In this document: in pieces, positions 42,501-50,958 of the stretch
Position numbering within the stretch: the first letter of the stretch is position 1
Layout: every line of letters starts with the position of its first letter
Source: an uncultured Desulfovibrio sp.
Lineage (GTDB): Bacteria > Desulfobacterota > Desulfovibrionia > Desulfovibrionales > Desulfovibrionaceae
Length of the DNA stretch: 64,000 nucleotides
Assembly: GCA_900547595.1 (NCBI GenBank)
Contig: URHE01000003.1
Coordinates: 1-64,000 of the forward strand
Reading direction: 5' to 3'
The notes under the pieces: model-generated
Told to the model about the DNA's origin: nothing
What the model saw: the letters and a program-made list of their open reading frames with translations, nothing else
The model's database searches: none
Program-made: the position numbers and the translations under genes

Positions 42501-43056
42501 GGAGGAGGCCGTGGCGCGCCTCAAGGGTACCCCCGCGGCCCTGCGTGCCGAGACCGAACTCACTCTGGGCTTGCCCGCCCATATCCCGGCGACATATATT
42601 GATGACGGGCGCGAACGCCTGCGCTGCTACAAGGCCCTGACCTCAGCGGTCGGGGGGGCCGCGCGCGAGGAAGTGGCCCTCGGCATCCGCGACCGTTTCG
42701 GCGCGTTCCCCGAGGAGTTCCGCAACTTTCTCGCCGTGCTGGATTTCAAGGAATTTCTGACGGAGCTTCAGGTGCAGAAGGCCGACATCCATCGCAACAG
42801 TGTGCGTCTGGTCTGGGCGGAAGGGCAGACGGCGGTGCTTCCGGAGCGCATCGTGGCCCTGGCGGCCGGCAACACCGGGGCAAAACTGCATCCTCCGGCC
42901 GGGCTTTCGCTGCCCGTTTCCGGGGAGGTGACGTTCAGCGAGGCGCTTGGCGCCGTGCGCGTTCTGCTGGAAGGGCTGCGCCCCCGGCAGGACGGCCCGG
43001 CTCCCGCCGCCGGGCGCGACGCCGCTCCCCGTTCCGCGGGAGGGGCCGCATGCTGA
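39556..43056 (+). CDS. mfd: Transcription-repair coupling factor Mfd
   Basis: A 1166-residue DNA translocase that removes stalled RNA polymerase and recruits the excision repair machinery. The N-terminal UvrB-like part has MVTRPGELARRGDILDIFAP. The RNA polymerase-interacting CarD-like domain is near 483 (GDLLVHREYGIGRFAGL). Translocase motifs are Walker A GDVGFGKTEVALRAAF near 630, LILDEEQRFGVRHKEKLK near 730 and TATPIPRTLQLSMSGIREL. The C-terminal QLRGRVGRSDRQAYAF and GAGNILGEVQSGHM follow. The ATG at 39556 is preceded by ACAGGA. The stop overlaps the next gene by seven bases, so mfd and the SurA-like genes share a transcript. Confidence 0.98.
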   Translation: MQDFDALLADGGNRIFLERSGMATRCRLACQVVGSGRTAVLVARGREELHAASALARLFLPELSVGDTDMALPVWERPLIVVPRLRDWSDRDGWSGRVAALYALAQGRPRCVVAAMDSLVPRYMPTEFFAGRSLDLALGMDFSPELILEQAVEWGFERVNMVTRPGELARRGDILDIFAPGYSRPVRLEFFGDAIEEMRLFDAESQRSLRNVEEVTLLPASPLPLDPAGLEGARARCGTLFREGRISENDSYTFRKALDGGGAGLLPGIVWENSSLLENWLPPKSLWILPGEADSAEGLRATRQSLKEELEREEAPLPQPASLALRRASQPAPWNGFQCVFDEPLVIGVESRGVPLQERPLHQFTELFPSPGAQDRPWQHLAAGLKAWQRERRQVILSFSSERGRGKFLKLAEQDGITPALRYAPGQGGLFALVSPFRGGAELVWDNSLVLGEDILYPRAEKTPRSATRAFKGLDSFESLKEGDLLVHREYGIGRFAGLHHLDLTEAANDFLLLEYAGRDKLYVPADRLGLIQRFKGAEGVEPPLDRLGGPAWAAGKEKARKAIEKIAADLVEMYAYRKVAKGFRYDPPGELFREFEATFGYEETPDQARAIQDVLEDMDGSRPMDRLVCGDVGFGKTEVALRAAFRAAAEGRQVALLCPTTVLAEQHYQTFRSRLAGFPVNVGLLSRFVPRAKQKETLKAAEAGQVDILIGTHRLLSNDVKLPNLALLILDEEQRFGVRHKEKLKALKKNVDVLTLTATPIPRTLQLSMSGIRELSIIETAPQDRKPVASAVLGRDDATLRKVIARELEREGQVFWVYNRVQGLERVAEYVRGLAPQARVGMAHGQMAETELEATMRKFWHGELDVLVCTSIVESGLDFPRANTLVVDQAQMFGLGQLYQLRGRVGRSDRQAYAFFVVPDASRLTETAEERLRVILDMDYLGAGFQVAMEDLRLRGAGNILGEVQSGHMSRVGLDLYLEMLEEAVARLKGTPAALRAETELTLGLPAHIPATYIDDGRERLRCYKALTSAVGGAAREEVALGIRDRFGAFPEEFRNFLAVLDFKEFLTELQVQKADIHRNSVRLVWAEGQTAVLPERIVALAAGNTGAKLHPPAGLSLPVSGEVTFSEALGAVRVLLEGLRPRQDGPAPAAGRDAAPRSAGGAAC

Positions 43057-44162
43057 TGCGCCTGTCCCGCCGCGGGCGGTGGCTCTGTCTTTTTTTCGTC
43101 TGTCTGGCGCTTTCCGGGTGCCTTGAGCGCCGCCTGCCGGAAGGCGTTGTCGCCAGCGTCAACGGTGAGCCCATCCACCTCACCGCCGTTCAGGCGCTCA
43201 TGGACAGCCGTTCCGCATCGCTGGGCATTCCCCTTCGCCCCTCACTGGAGGATATGAAGAGCCGCTACGGCGGCGCGCTCGGGACGCTCATCGTCCATAC
43301 CCTGGTTCGTCAGGACCTGGCGCGCCGGGGCCTGTCCGTGACGGATGCGGCGCTGGAACATGCCATCGATCAGGTCCGGGCGGATTTCGGACCGGGCGGC
43401 CTGGAGAAATTCCTTACGGACTCCTCCCTCCGCGAGACGGACTGGAAAGCCCTCATGCGCGACCATCTCGCCATGGACGTCTTCAGGAAACGGGTGCTCA
43501 CGCCGGCCATCCAGGTTTCCCTGGAAGAAGCGCGCGCCTATTATCAGGAGCACAAGGCGGAGTTTTTGCTGCCCGGCCATCTGGATATCTGCCTCGCCGC
43601 CGCTCCGGACAGGGAGGCGCTGACCGCCTACTGCGAATCGTTCGCGGACCGTTTCCGCTCGTTGCCCGGGGATACGGACGAGGCCGAATTTTCGTCTCTT
43701 TTCGTCGCGGCGGCCAGTGACTCCGGCGCGTTGGCGCAATGTATGGAGGTGCGCCCCGACGAAGTGCCTCCGGCCTGGCGCAAGGAACTGGAAGCGCTCA
43801 AGCCGGGCGGTTGCGGCCAGCCGCGTCAGCAGGACGGCGAATGGCGCGTGGCGGCCCTGGCCGGTCGTCACCGTGAGCATTCCCTCGATCTGGCCGAGGT
43901 GTATCCGCTCATCGAGGCCATCCTTCTTGAGGAAAAGAATTCCGCCGCGTTCGGCAAATGGCTTGAAGACAGCCTTGCCCGCTCGACGATCCTGGTCGCC
44001 CCGGAGCTCAGGGAACCGCTGCTGACACCGGGGGCTCCCGGATATGCGGCAACGGAACCTGACGATGGGGAAGAGCTTGAGCGTTCCGGGGAGCAGCAGG
44101 AAGGGGGCGTTGCGCCCGCGGAGCCGGACGCCGCCGGGGACGCCCCCACGCCGGGCCGGTGA
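43050..44162 (+). CDS. SurA/PpiC-like lipoprotein
   Basis: A 370-residue predicted lipoprotein: Arg-rich start, hydrophobic segment and lipobox LALSGC at about residues 20-25. After it, VVASVNGEPIHLTAVQALM and LIVHTLVRQDLARRGLSVTDA follow the SurA N-terminal chaperone domain pattern. VSLEEARAYYQEHKAEF marks the approach to a PPIase-like region, but a clear parvulin core is not evident. The C-terminal 50 residues are acidic and Pro/Ala-rich. The start overlaps the mfd stop; GGAGGGG precedes it. A role in folding or secretion of outer-membrane proteins is inferred, together with the SurA-like protein downstream. Confidence 0.75.
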   Translation: MLMRLSRRGRWLCLFFVCLALSGCLERRLPEGVVASVNGEPIHLTAVQALMDSRSASLGIPLRPSLEDMKSRYGGALGTLIVHTLVRQDLARRGLSVTDAALEHAIDQVRADFGPGGLEKFLTDSSLRETDWKALMRDHLAMDVFRKRVLTPAIQVSLEEARAYYQEHKAEFLLPGHLDICLAAAPDREALTAYCESFADRFRSLPGDTDEAEFSSLFVAAASDSGALAQCMEVRPDEVPPAWRKELEALKPGGCGQPRQQDGEWRVAALAGRHREHSLDLAEVYPLIEAILLEEKNSAAFGKWLEDSLARSTILVAPELREPLLTPGAPGYAATEPDDGEELERSGEQQEGGVAPAEPDAAGDAPTPGR

Positions 44163-44360
44163 CGGCGGCGGGGAGGCAGGCCGCCTGTTCCGCGGCAGGC
44201 GGAGCATTTTGCCCCTGCGGAATGCTTCCCGTGCTCTTTTTTGTGGTCATTGCCAGCGGGCGCCTTTTGCAGTAGGCAAGAAGGCCGGCATCCCGGCATA
44301 CCCGCCCCCATCAGGCATGCAGGCAATCCGCATGCGGTGCCGTGCGGAGCAAGGAGGATC

Positions 44361-45326
44361 ATGGTGAAAAAAACGCGCTTTCTGTTCCTGGCGTTCTGGA
44401 TTGTCTGTGTCTGCGCTCTCGGTTGCGGCGCTTCCGTGACCGTCCGGGCCGCCCAGTTGAACAAGGTGGCGGCGGTGGTCAACGGTCAGGTCATCACCAT
44501 GTTCGATCTGCAAAAGGAGTCCCTGCCGGAGCTGGCCCGCGCCAGGCTCAATCCCAATGATCCCGCGCAGGCCAAGGCTGTGGACGCTGTTTTCCGCAAG
44601 GTGCTTGACCTGATGATCATGGACATCCTCATTGCCCAGGAGGCGAAGCGCCTCAAGGTTGGCGTCAGCTCCGGCGAGGTGGACAACGAGCTCAAGCGCA
44701 TGATGCAGGCGCGCAGGCTGACCAGGGAGCAGTTTGAAGCGCAACTGGCGCAGCAGAAGATACCGCTTGCGACCATCCGCGCCAATATCGAGAAAAGTCT
44801 GCTCCGGCAGAAGGTCATGGGTATGGAGGTCGGGCGGCGCGTGGTGGTCACGCCGGACGAGATCAAGACCTATTACGAGGCCCACAAGGACACCATGTTC
44901 GACCGCAACGGGCTGCACATGGGGGTCCTTGTCTATGCGCCCAATGCCAATGCCGCCTCCATCGCGGCCCAGATCAGGTCCGGCAAGCTGACCTTCGAGG
45001 AGGCGGCGGCCAGGTATTCCATCGCGCCCAACAAGGACAAGGGCGGTGATATGGGGCCCGTGGAATGGGACAGGCTCAATCCGGAATGGGAAGGGCGCCT
45101 TACCAGGATGAAGCCCGGGGACGTGACCGAGCTTTTTGACCTTCAGGGCCGCAAGGCCCAGGTGCATCTGTTCCGTCCGGGCGGCGGCGTCGAGAAGCCG
45201 CTCACCCTGGAGCAGGCCACGCCGCAGATCGACGCCATCCTGCGCCAGCCCAAGGCCAGGGAGCGCTTTGAGGACTATTCCGGCCAGTTGCGGGAAAAGG
45301 CCGTTATCGACATCAGGCTCAAGTAG
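44361..45326 (+). CDS. SurA-like periplasmic chaperone / parvulin-type peptidyl-prolyl isomerase
   Basis: A 321-residue periplasmic protein with a signal peptide of about 31 residues ending near VTVRA. The mature part begins AQLNKVAAVVNGQVITMFDL, the SurA N-terminal signature. It continues with LDLMIMDILIAQEAKRLKV and TPDEIKTYYEAHKDTMFD. One parvulin-like domain follows with FEEAAARYSIAPNKDKGGDMG. The ATG has a strong AAGGAGG site. It is the second SurA-like protein in the mfd cluster, 198 bases after the lipoprotein gene; that gap contains no obvious terminator. The likely role is escorting outer-membrane proteins. Confidence 0.85.
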   Translation: MVKKTRFLFLAFWIVCVCALGCGASVTVRAAQLNKVAAVVNGQVITMFDLQKESLPELARARLNPNDPAQAKAVDAVFRKVLDLMIMDILIAQEAKRLKVGVSSGEVDNELKRMMQARRLTREQFEAQLAQQKIPLATIRANIEKSLLRQKVMGMEVGRRVVVTPDEIKTYYEAHKDTMFDRNGLHMGVLVYAPNANAASIAAQIRSGKLTFEEAAARYSIAPNKDKGGDMGPVEWDRLNPEWEGRLTRMKPGDVTELFDLQGRKAQVHLFRPGGGVEKPLTLEQATPQIDAILRQPKARERFEDYSGQLREKAVIDIRLK

Positions 45327-45395
45327 GCCCGCGCAGGGTCCGCCGCCGCACGGCCGACACGCGCGAAACCTCTGCCGCAGCGGCGAGGGGATGCA

Positions 45396-46091
45396 ATGAC
45401 ATTTGACGAACTGGGCGCGGCGTTGCGCGCCGAACGCGAACGGCGCGGCCTGCGTATCGAGGACGTCGCCGACCACCTCAAGATCAGCGCGCGGCATCTT
45501 CGCGCCCTGGAAGAGGGGGATGGCGGCTCCCTGCCGCATCCCGCCTATGCGCGGGGCTTTATTCGTTCCTATGCGGCCTATCTCGGCATTTCGTCCGAAG
45601 AGATACATGACGCGCTCACAGGCATGACGTCCGGCGAGGCGGCGCCGCAGCCGCCTGTATTCACCCCGGAAGCGGCGCCGCGCGAACGGCGCGGCGGCAG
45701 GGGAGGGGGCGTTCTCGCGCTGGTCCTGATCCTGCTGGCAGGGATCGGCTATGCCGCGTGGCACTGGGGAGTGCCCGCGCTTTCCGGACTGGAGACACGT
45801 CGTCTGGCGCAGCCTTCGCCGCCGCTCACGTCCGCGCAGCCGGCGCCGGCATCCGAGGCGAAGATTGCGGCAAAAGACACGGCGCGCGAGAGGAGCCAGG
45901 ACGCTCCGGCAGCCGCTTCCGTGACATCGTCCGAACGGCGGGACAGCTCCGGCGACGCCGCCTTCGCCCATGCAGGCCGCGCGGCCTGCGGGCGCCCCGG
46001 CTTCCGCGCCGCGGCAGGAGCGTCAGGATGTTCCTGCGCCCCCCGCCGTTCAGCCGGATGCCGCCGGCGCTGGCGCAGAGGGCGGCGGTGA
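45396..46091 (+). CDS. RodZ-like protein, N-terminal part (helix-turn-helix and membrane anchor), frame broken downstream
   Basis: The first part of a RodZ-like cytoskeleton/cell-shape protein. Residues 1-75 form a Cro/RodZ-type helix-turn-helix (LGAALRAERERRGLRIEDVADHLKI, then YARGFIRSYAAYLGI). A Pro/Arg linker and a single transmembrane segment VLALVLILLAGIGYAAWHWG follow near residues 105-125. A periplasmic Ala/Pro/Ser linker comes next. Near 45930-45960 the family-like reading moves to the +1 frame. This frame continues only as an Arg/Cys-rich, unconserved tail to 46091. The C-terminal domain is in the frame listed at 45970-46395. A sequencing error, a real mutation or a natural split are all possible. 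Confidence 0.7.
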   Translation: MTFDELGAALRAERERRGLRIEDVADHLKISARHLRALEEGDGGSLPHPAYARGFIRSYAAYLGISSEEIHDALTGMTSGEAAPQPPVFTPEAAPRERRGGRGGGVLALVLILLAGIGYAAWHWGVPALSGLETRRLAQPSPPLTSAQPAPASEAKIAAKDTARERSQDAPAAASVTSSERRDSSGDAAFAHAGRAACGRPGFRAAAGASGCSCAPRRSAGCRRRWRRGRR

Positions 46092-46395
46092 CAGGGGCAT
46101 GGCGGCGGCTCCCGCGGCGGCCGCCGGTGACGAGGCGGCAACGCCGGGCCAGCACAAGGTCATCATCACGGCCACGGAAGAATGCTGGATACATTCCAAC
46201 GCGGACAAGACCGACACGCGGCAGTTTTCCCTGCGCAAAGGGGACACCTTTGCCCTGACCTTTGCCCGGAGCCTTGATCTGAAACTGGGCAATGCCGGGG
46301 GCGTGCGCATCCGCTATGACGGGCAGAGCCTGCCGCCCCCCGGACAGTCGGGCCAGGTGAAGACCCTGACGTTTCCTCCGAAAGCCGGACAGTGA
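45970..46395 (+). CDS. RodZ-like protein, C-terminal DUF4115 domain in the shifted frame
   Basis: A 141-residue frame beginning inside the linker of the upstream ORF, one frame over. After a Pro/Ala-rich linker it encodes HKVIITATEECWIHSNADKT, then RQFSLRKGDTFALTFARSLD and LGNAGGVRIRYDGQSLPPPG. That is the C-terminal DUF4115 domain found at the end of RodZ-like proteins. It has no clear ribosome-binding site. It would only make sense as the continuation of the gene starting at 45396 (frame open back to 45925), giving a joined product of about 330 residues. Its stop overlaps the GTG start of recO. Confidence 0.65.
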   Translation: MQAARPAGAPASAPRQERQDVPAPPAVQPDAAGAGAEGGGDRGMAAAPAAAAGDEAATPGQHKVIITATEECWIHSNADKTDTRQFSLRKGDTFALTFARSLDLKLGNAGGVRIRYDGQSLPPPGQSGQVKTLTFPPKAGQ

Positions 46396-47150
46396 GGGAG
46401 TGGATGGATGAAGCGGTGGTGCTGCGCATCGGGCACTTCCGCGAATCTGATCTCTGGCTGCGGCTGCTGTGCCGTGGCCGGGGCGCGCTCACCCTGTTCG
46501 CCTTCGGGGGCAGCCGCAGCCGCCGGCGTTTTTGCGGGTGCCTGGATGTGTTCAATACCCTGCATTGCCGGGTAAAGGTGTCGGGCCGGGGGGATTTTCT
46601 CAATCTGGAGGAGGCGGTCCTCCTGCGGGGCCCCCGGGACTTGCGGCACGACTGGCGGCGCATGGGGCTGGCGGCCAATTGCCTGCGCTTTCTTGAGGCG
46701 CTGGGCGTTGACGAGGAGGCCGCGGGCGAAAGTTTCGCCCTGCTGGAAGAGTTGCGCGATGTGCTGGAGCATGGGCGCGAGCTTCCGCACCTGTTGCCGC
46801 TGTTTTTCCGCCTGCGGCTGGCCGGGGCCCTGGGCTTCGCCCCCAATCTCGGACAGTGCGGGGTCTGCGGCGCGGAGGCCGGCGCCTCGGCTGTCTTTGT
46901 GGTGGACGAAGGCCGCCTTCTGTGCCGGAGTTGCCGGGCACGCCGCCCCCTGGCGGAGACACGGTATTGCGTGGAAATCTCCCGGCGCGGGCTTGACGTT
47001 TTGCGCGCCGTGCAGCAAACTTTTCCGTCCGCATGGCCGGTGGAGGCGCTTGCCGCGTCCGAGCGGCGCGCCTGTGCGCGGCTGATTGACGGTTTTGTCC
47101 AGTACCATCTGGGTCTTGCCTGGGAGAACGGCAGTTTCCGCCGCGTGTGA
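46392..47150 (+). CDS. recO: DNA repair protein RecO
   Basis: A 252-residue recombination mediator that loads RecA on SSB-coated DNA with RecR. The N-terminal OB-fold part reads DEAVVLRIGHFRESDLWLRL and LTLFAFGGSRSRRRFCG. A helical bundle and the zinc-binding region CGVCGAEAGA...LLCRSCRARRPL follow. The GTG at 46392 overlaps the stop of the RodZ-like frame (GTGA); an ATG four codons later, preceded by GAGGGAG, is an equally possible start. It precedes glyQ and glyS, an order I associate with Desulfovibrionaceae. Confidence 0.92.
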   Translation: MREWMDEAVVLRIGHFRESDLWLRLLCRGRGALTLFAFGGSRSRRRFCGCLDVFNTLHCRVKVSGRGDFLNLEEAVLLRGPRDLRHDWRRMGLAANCLRFLEALGVDEEAAGESFALLEELRDVLEHGRELPHLLPLFFRLRLAGALGFAPNLGQCGVCGAEAGASAVFVVDEGRLLCRSCRARRPLAETRYCVEISRRGLDVLRAVQQTFPSAWPVEALAASERRACARLIDGFVQYHLGLAWENGSFRRV

Positions 47151-47222
47151 CGCGTCCGTTGCCGTGGTGTGCCGAACCTGTCCGCAGGCAGTATCGGGGA
47201 GCAGAGCGCGCGAGGAAGAGCT

Positions 47223-48104
<882 letters not shown>

Positions 48105-48106
48105 GC

Positions 48107-50191
48107 ATGGCGACCTTTGTGCTGGAAATCGGCAGCGAGGAACTGCCGGCCCGTTTTCTGCCCGGCGAAGAGGCCGAACTGGCCGACCGCATGGGCGCCG
48201 CTCTGGACAAGGCCGCCCTTGCGCACGGGCCCCTGCGCGTCCTGAGCACGCCCCGGCGCGCCGTGGTCGTGATTGAGGACCTTGCCCCCGTCCAGTCGGA
48301 ACGCGAGGAAGTGGTCGTGGGGCCTCCCGCGCGCATCGCCTATGGACCGGACGGCGCCCCCACAAAGGCGCTGGAGAGCTTTGCGCGCGCCAATGGCGTC
48401 GGGATCGCGGAGGTCTATCGCACCGGGACCGAGAAGGGCGAATATGTGGCCGTGCGCAAACGCACGGGCGGCGCTTCTGCCGAGGAATTGCTGGCGGAGA
48501 TCTGCCCTGAGGTCATCCAGACGCTGCCGTTTGCCAAGCGCATGCGCTGGGGCGCGCATTCCCTGGCGTATGCGCGGCCCCTGCGCTGGATACTGGCCCT
48601 GCTTGACGATGCGGTGGTGCCGTTCAGCGTGGGGCATCTCCGGTCCGGCAGGGAGACCTGGGGGCACAGGGTCCACGGCGCCGGGCCGCACAGCGTGCCC
48701 CGCGCAAGCGAGTATTTCAGCGTCGTGGAAACGGCTGGGGGCATTGTGGCGGACCCGGCCAGGCGCCGGAAGATCATTATTGAAGGCGGCAATGCCCAGG
48801 CCGCCGCTGTCGGCGGAACCGTCGTCTGGAAAGAGAGCCTGCTCGACGAGGTGCAGGGCCTTGTGGAACATCCGGTGCCCCTGCTGGCGGATTTTGACCC
48901 CGCCTATCTGGAAGTCCCGGCCGAAGTGCTCCTGACCAGCATGGAGAGCCATCAGAAAAGTTTCGGCATCAAGGGGCCGGACGGCAGGCTGCTGCCGCAT
49001 TTCCTCACCGTGCTCAATCTCACGCCCCGCGACATGGCCACGGTCAAACGCGGCTGGGAGCGGGTGCTGCGGGCGCGCCTTGAGGATGCCCGCTTCTTCT
49101 GGCGCGCGGATTCGCGCGAAAACTTCGACACCTGGCTGGAAAAGCTGGATCACGTCATCTTTATCGGGCCTCTGGGCAGCATGGGGGACAAGACGCGCCG
49201 TCTCGAAGCCCTGTGCCGCTGGCTCGCGGAGCTCGTCCCCGGGGCGGACCCGTCCCTGGCCGCCAGGGCGGGGCGGCTTTCCAAGGCCGACCTCGTGAGC
49301 GGCATGGTGGGGGAATTCGATACCCTTCAGGGAATCATGGGCGGCATCTACGCCGCCAACAAGGGCGAGGCTCCGGAAGTGGCGGCGGCCCTCCGGGAGC
49401 AGTATCTGCCCGCCGGGCCGGATTCGCCGACGCCGCAAAGCCTGACCGGGGCGTTGCTCTCCCTTGCGGACAAGGCCGATACTCTGGCGGGCTGCTTCGG
49501 GCTGAACAAGGTCCCCACGGGCGCCGCCGACCCCAACGGCCTCCGGCGTTGCGCGCTCGGCATCATCCGCATCCTGCTGGCGTTTGACCTCAGGCTGGAT
49601 GTTCGCCGGCTCTTTGCAAGGGCCCGCGAACTGTATGGCGAGAAGCGCTGGAAGCTGGCGCCCGACGCGGCGCTGGAAAAGCTCATGGAATTTTTCCGGG
49701 GCAGGCTGCGCCAGTATTTCCTCAGCCAGGGGCAGGATACTGTTCTTGTGGATGCGGCTCTGGGCGCCGGTGTGGACGATGTACCCGCGTGCGCCGCGCG
49801 GCTTGCGGCCCTGGCGGCGTTTGTCCGGGAGGAAGCGAATCAGGGGGCGCTCCTGGCCTTCAAGCGGGTGGACAATATCATCCGCAAACAGGCCGGCAAG
49901 GAAAACGTTTCTGCCCAGTGGGACGAAGCCCTCTTGTGCGAACCCGCGGAACAGGCGCTTGCCACTGCGCTGGCGCGTACCCTGCCCGAGGTGGACGCCT
50001 TGCTGGATGCCGGCGACATGGCGGGAGCGCTGCGTCGTCTTGCGGAGATGCGCCCCGGGGTGGACGCCTTTTTTGACGGCGTCATGGTCATGTGCGATGA
50101 TGCCGCCCTGCGCCGCAACCGGCTTGCCCTGTTGCAGGCGCTCGGAGCGCGCGTGGCGCGTGTGGCCGATATTGCCGCCCTGCAGATCTGA
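48107..50191 (+). CDS. glyS: Glycyl-tRNA synthetase beta subunit
   Basis: The 694-residue beta subunit needed for tRNA recognition. The N-terminus ATFVLEIGSEELPARFLPG, the stretch GPPARIAYGPDGAPTKALE and the HD-like part EHPVPLLADFDPAYLEVPAE follow the family. ESHQKSFGIKGPDGRLLPHF and the C-terminal anticodon-binding region (VNDVPA-like AGVDDVPACAARLAAL, VDAFFDGVMVMCDD) complete it. The ATG follows GGGGAGGTAAGC, two bases after the glyQ stop, so the subunits are made together. Confidence 0.98.
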   Translation: MATFVLEIGSEELPARFLPGEEAELADRMGAALDKAALAHGPLRVLSTPRRAVVVIEDLAPVQSEREEVVVGPPARIAYGPDGAPTKALESFARANGVGIAEVYRTGTEKGEYVAVRKRTGGASAEELLAEICPEVIQTLPFAKRMRWGAHSLAYARPLRWILALLDDAVVPFSVGHLRSGRETWGHRVHGAGPHSVPRASEYFSVVETAGGIVADPARRRKIIIEGGNAQAAAVGGTVVWKESLLDEVQGLVEHPVPLLADFDPAYLEVPAEVLLTSMESHQKSFGIKGPDGRLLPHFLTVLNLTPRDMATVKRGWERVLRARLEDARFFWRADSRENFDTWLEKLDHVIFIGPLGSMGDKTRRLEALCRWLAELVPGADPSLAARAGRLSKADLVSGMVGEFDTLQGIMGGIYAANKGEAPEVAAALREQYLPAGPDSPTPQSLTGALLSLADKADTLAGCFGLNKVPTGAADPNGLRRCALGIIRILLAFDLRLDVRRLFARARELYGEKRWKLAPDAALEKLMEFFRGRLRQYFLSQGQDTVLVDAALGAGVDDVPACAARLAALAAFVREEANQGALLAFKRVDNIIRKQAGKENVSAQWDEALLCEPAEQALATALARTLPEVDALLDAGDMAGALRRLAEMRPGVDAFFDGVMVMCDDAALRRNRLALLQALGARVARVADIAALQI

Positions 50192-50218
50192 GGCGTGGGA
50201 GCGCGTGCGGAAAAGCGC

Positions 50219-50247
50219 TTGACAAGCCATATGGATGCAGATAAGAA
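50219..50247 (+). promoter_or_regulatory. Candidate promoter of rpsT
   Basis: TTGACA at 50219-50224, a 17-base spacer, then TAAGAA at 50242-50247. It leaves an untranslated leader of about 100 bases before the GTG start, where S20 autoregulation could act. Confidence 0.5.
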
Positions 50248-50356
50248 CTCTGATTCGTATTTCTGACGATGATTTTGCGGCGTTCGCCGCATGCGGAACT
50301 ACAAGATTGCGCGGGCTTGTCCCCGGCGGCGGCAGCGCAAAGAGTGGAGGAAGAAC

Positions 50357-50626
50357 GTGGCCAATCATAAATCCGCCATCAAGCGGCACAAGCAGAGCCT
50401 CAAGCGGGCGGCCCGCAACCGCGCGGCGCGCACCCGCGTCAAGAACGCCGTCAAGAATGTCCGCGCCGCCATTCAGGGCAATGACAAGAATCTGGCCCAG
50501 ACGGCGCTGGGCGAAGCCTCTTCCGTGCTTGCCAAGGCCGCCGGAAAGGGCGCCCTGCACTGGAAAAAGGCCGCGCGCAAGATTTCCCGCCTTGCCAGGG
50601 CCGTCAACGCCCTTGGTGCGGAGTAG
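50357..50626 (+). CDS. rpsT: 30S ribosomal protein S20
   Basis: A small basic 89-residue protein of the 30S subunit. It begins (V/M)ANHKSAIKRHKQSLKRAARN and continues RTRVKNAVKNVRAAI and HWKKAARKISRLARAVNAL, all typical of S20. The GTG at 50357 has a strong GGAGG site at correct spacing. The frame is open from 50291, but those residues are not part of S20. Confidence 0.97.
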   Translation: MANHKSAIKRHKQSLKRAARNRAARTRVKNAVKNVRAAIQGNDKNLAQTALGEASSVLAKAAGKGALHWKKAARKISRLARAVNALGAE

Positions 50627-50643
50627 CGAGCATAAAATTTTTC

Positions 50644-50672
50644 TTGACAGCAAGAGCCGTCAGGATTAAACA
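50644..50672 (+). promoter_or_regulatory. Sigma-70-type promoter of tRNA-Arg
   Basis: TTGACA at 50644-50649, a 17-base spacer, then TAAACA at 50667-50672, ten bases before the tRNA 5' end. Confidence 0.7.
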
Positions 50673-50682
50673 ATTTTCTTAC

Positions 50683-50759
50683 GCGCCCGTAGCTCAGCTG
50701 GATAGAGCACCAGGCTACGAACCTGTAGGTCAGGAGTTCGAATCTCTTCGGGCGCGCCA
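50683..50759 (+). tRNA. tRNA-Arg (anticodon ACG)
   Basis: 77 bases including an encoded CCA. The acceptor stem pairs GCGCCCG with CGGGCGC. The anticodon loop CTACGAA gives ACG, whose A34 is expected to be edited to inosine to read CGU/CGC/CGA. The T-loop is GAGTTCGAATC. The first anticodon-stem pair appears to be a C-T mismatch. A terminator follows directly. Confidence 0.97.
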
Positions 50760-50766
50760 CTTTTTG

Positions 50767-50800
50767 GGCACTTGCGGATGGCTCCGCAGGTGCCTTTTTT
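50767..50800 (+). terminator. Rho-independent terminator after tRNA-Arg
   Basis: Twelve-base stem GGCACTTGCGGA / TCCGCAGGTGCC with loop TGGC and one G-U pair, followed by six T residues. Confidence 0.92.
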
Positions 50801-50889
50801 CGTTGGACGCACAATTTGAACGCCGGGACATATCCGGCCACGGCCTCCACGGCGTCGCGGCGGCTCCGGGGGCTGGGTTTGTTCCCGCG

Positions 50890-50918
50890 TTGACTTGACG
50901 GGGCGACGCGGCTAAGTT
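50890..50918 (+). promoter_or_regulatory. Candidate promoter of the purQ-like gene
   Basis: TTGACT at 50890-50895, a 17-base spacer, then TAAGTT at 50913-50918. The gene start is about 40 bases downstream. Confidence 0.5.
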
Positions 50919-50958
50919 GTATCTCTTTTCAGCGCATGCCTGCGGCAAGGAGAAGCTC

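Noticed and set aside
39544..42582. Very long minus-strand frame (about 1000 codons) opposite mfd
   Set aside because: It is the mirror of mfd caused by GC-rich codon bias; the mfd frame carries all family motifs and this one none. Similar long mirror frames at 9119-12016, 4597-6183 and 48071-50653 were rejected for the same reason.
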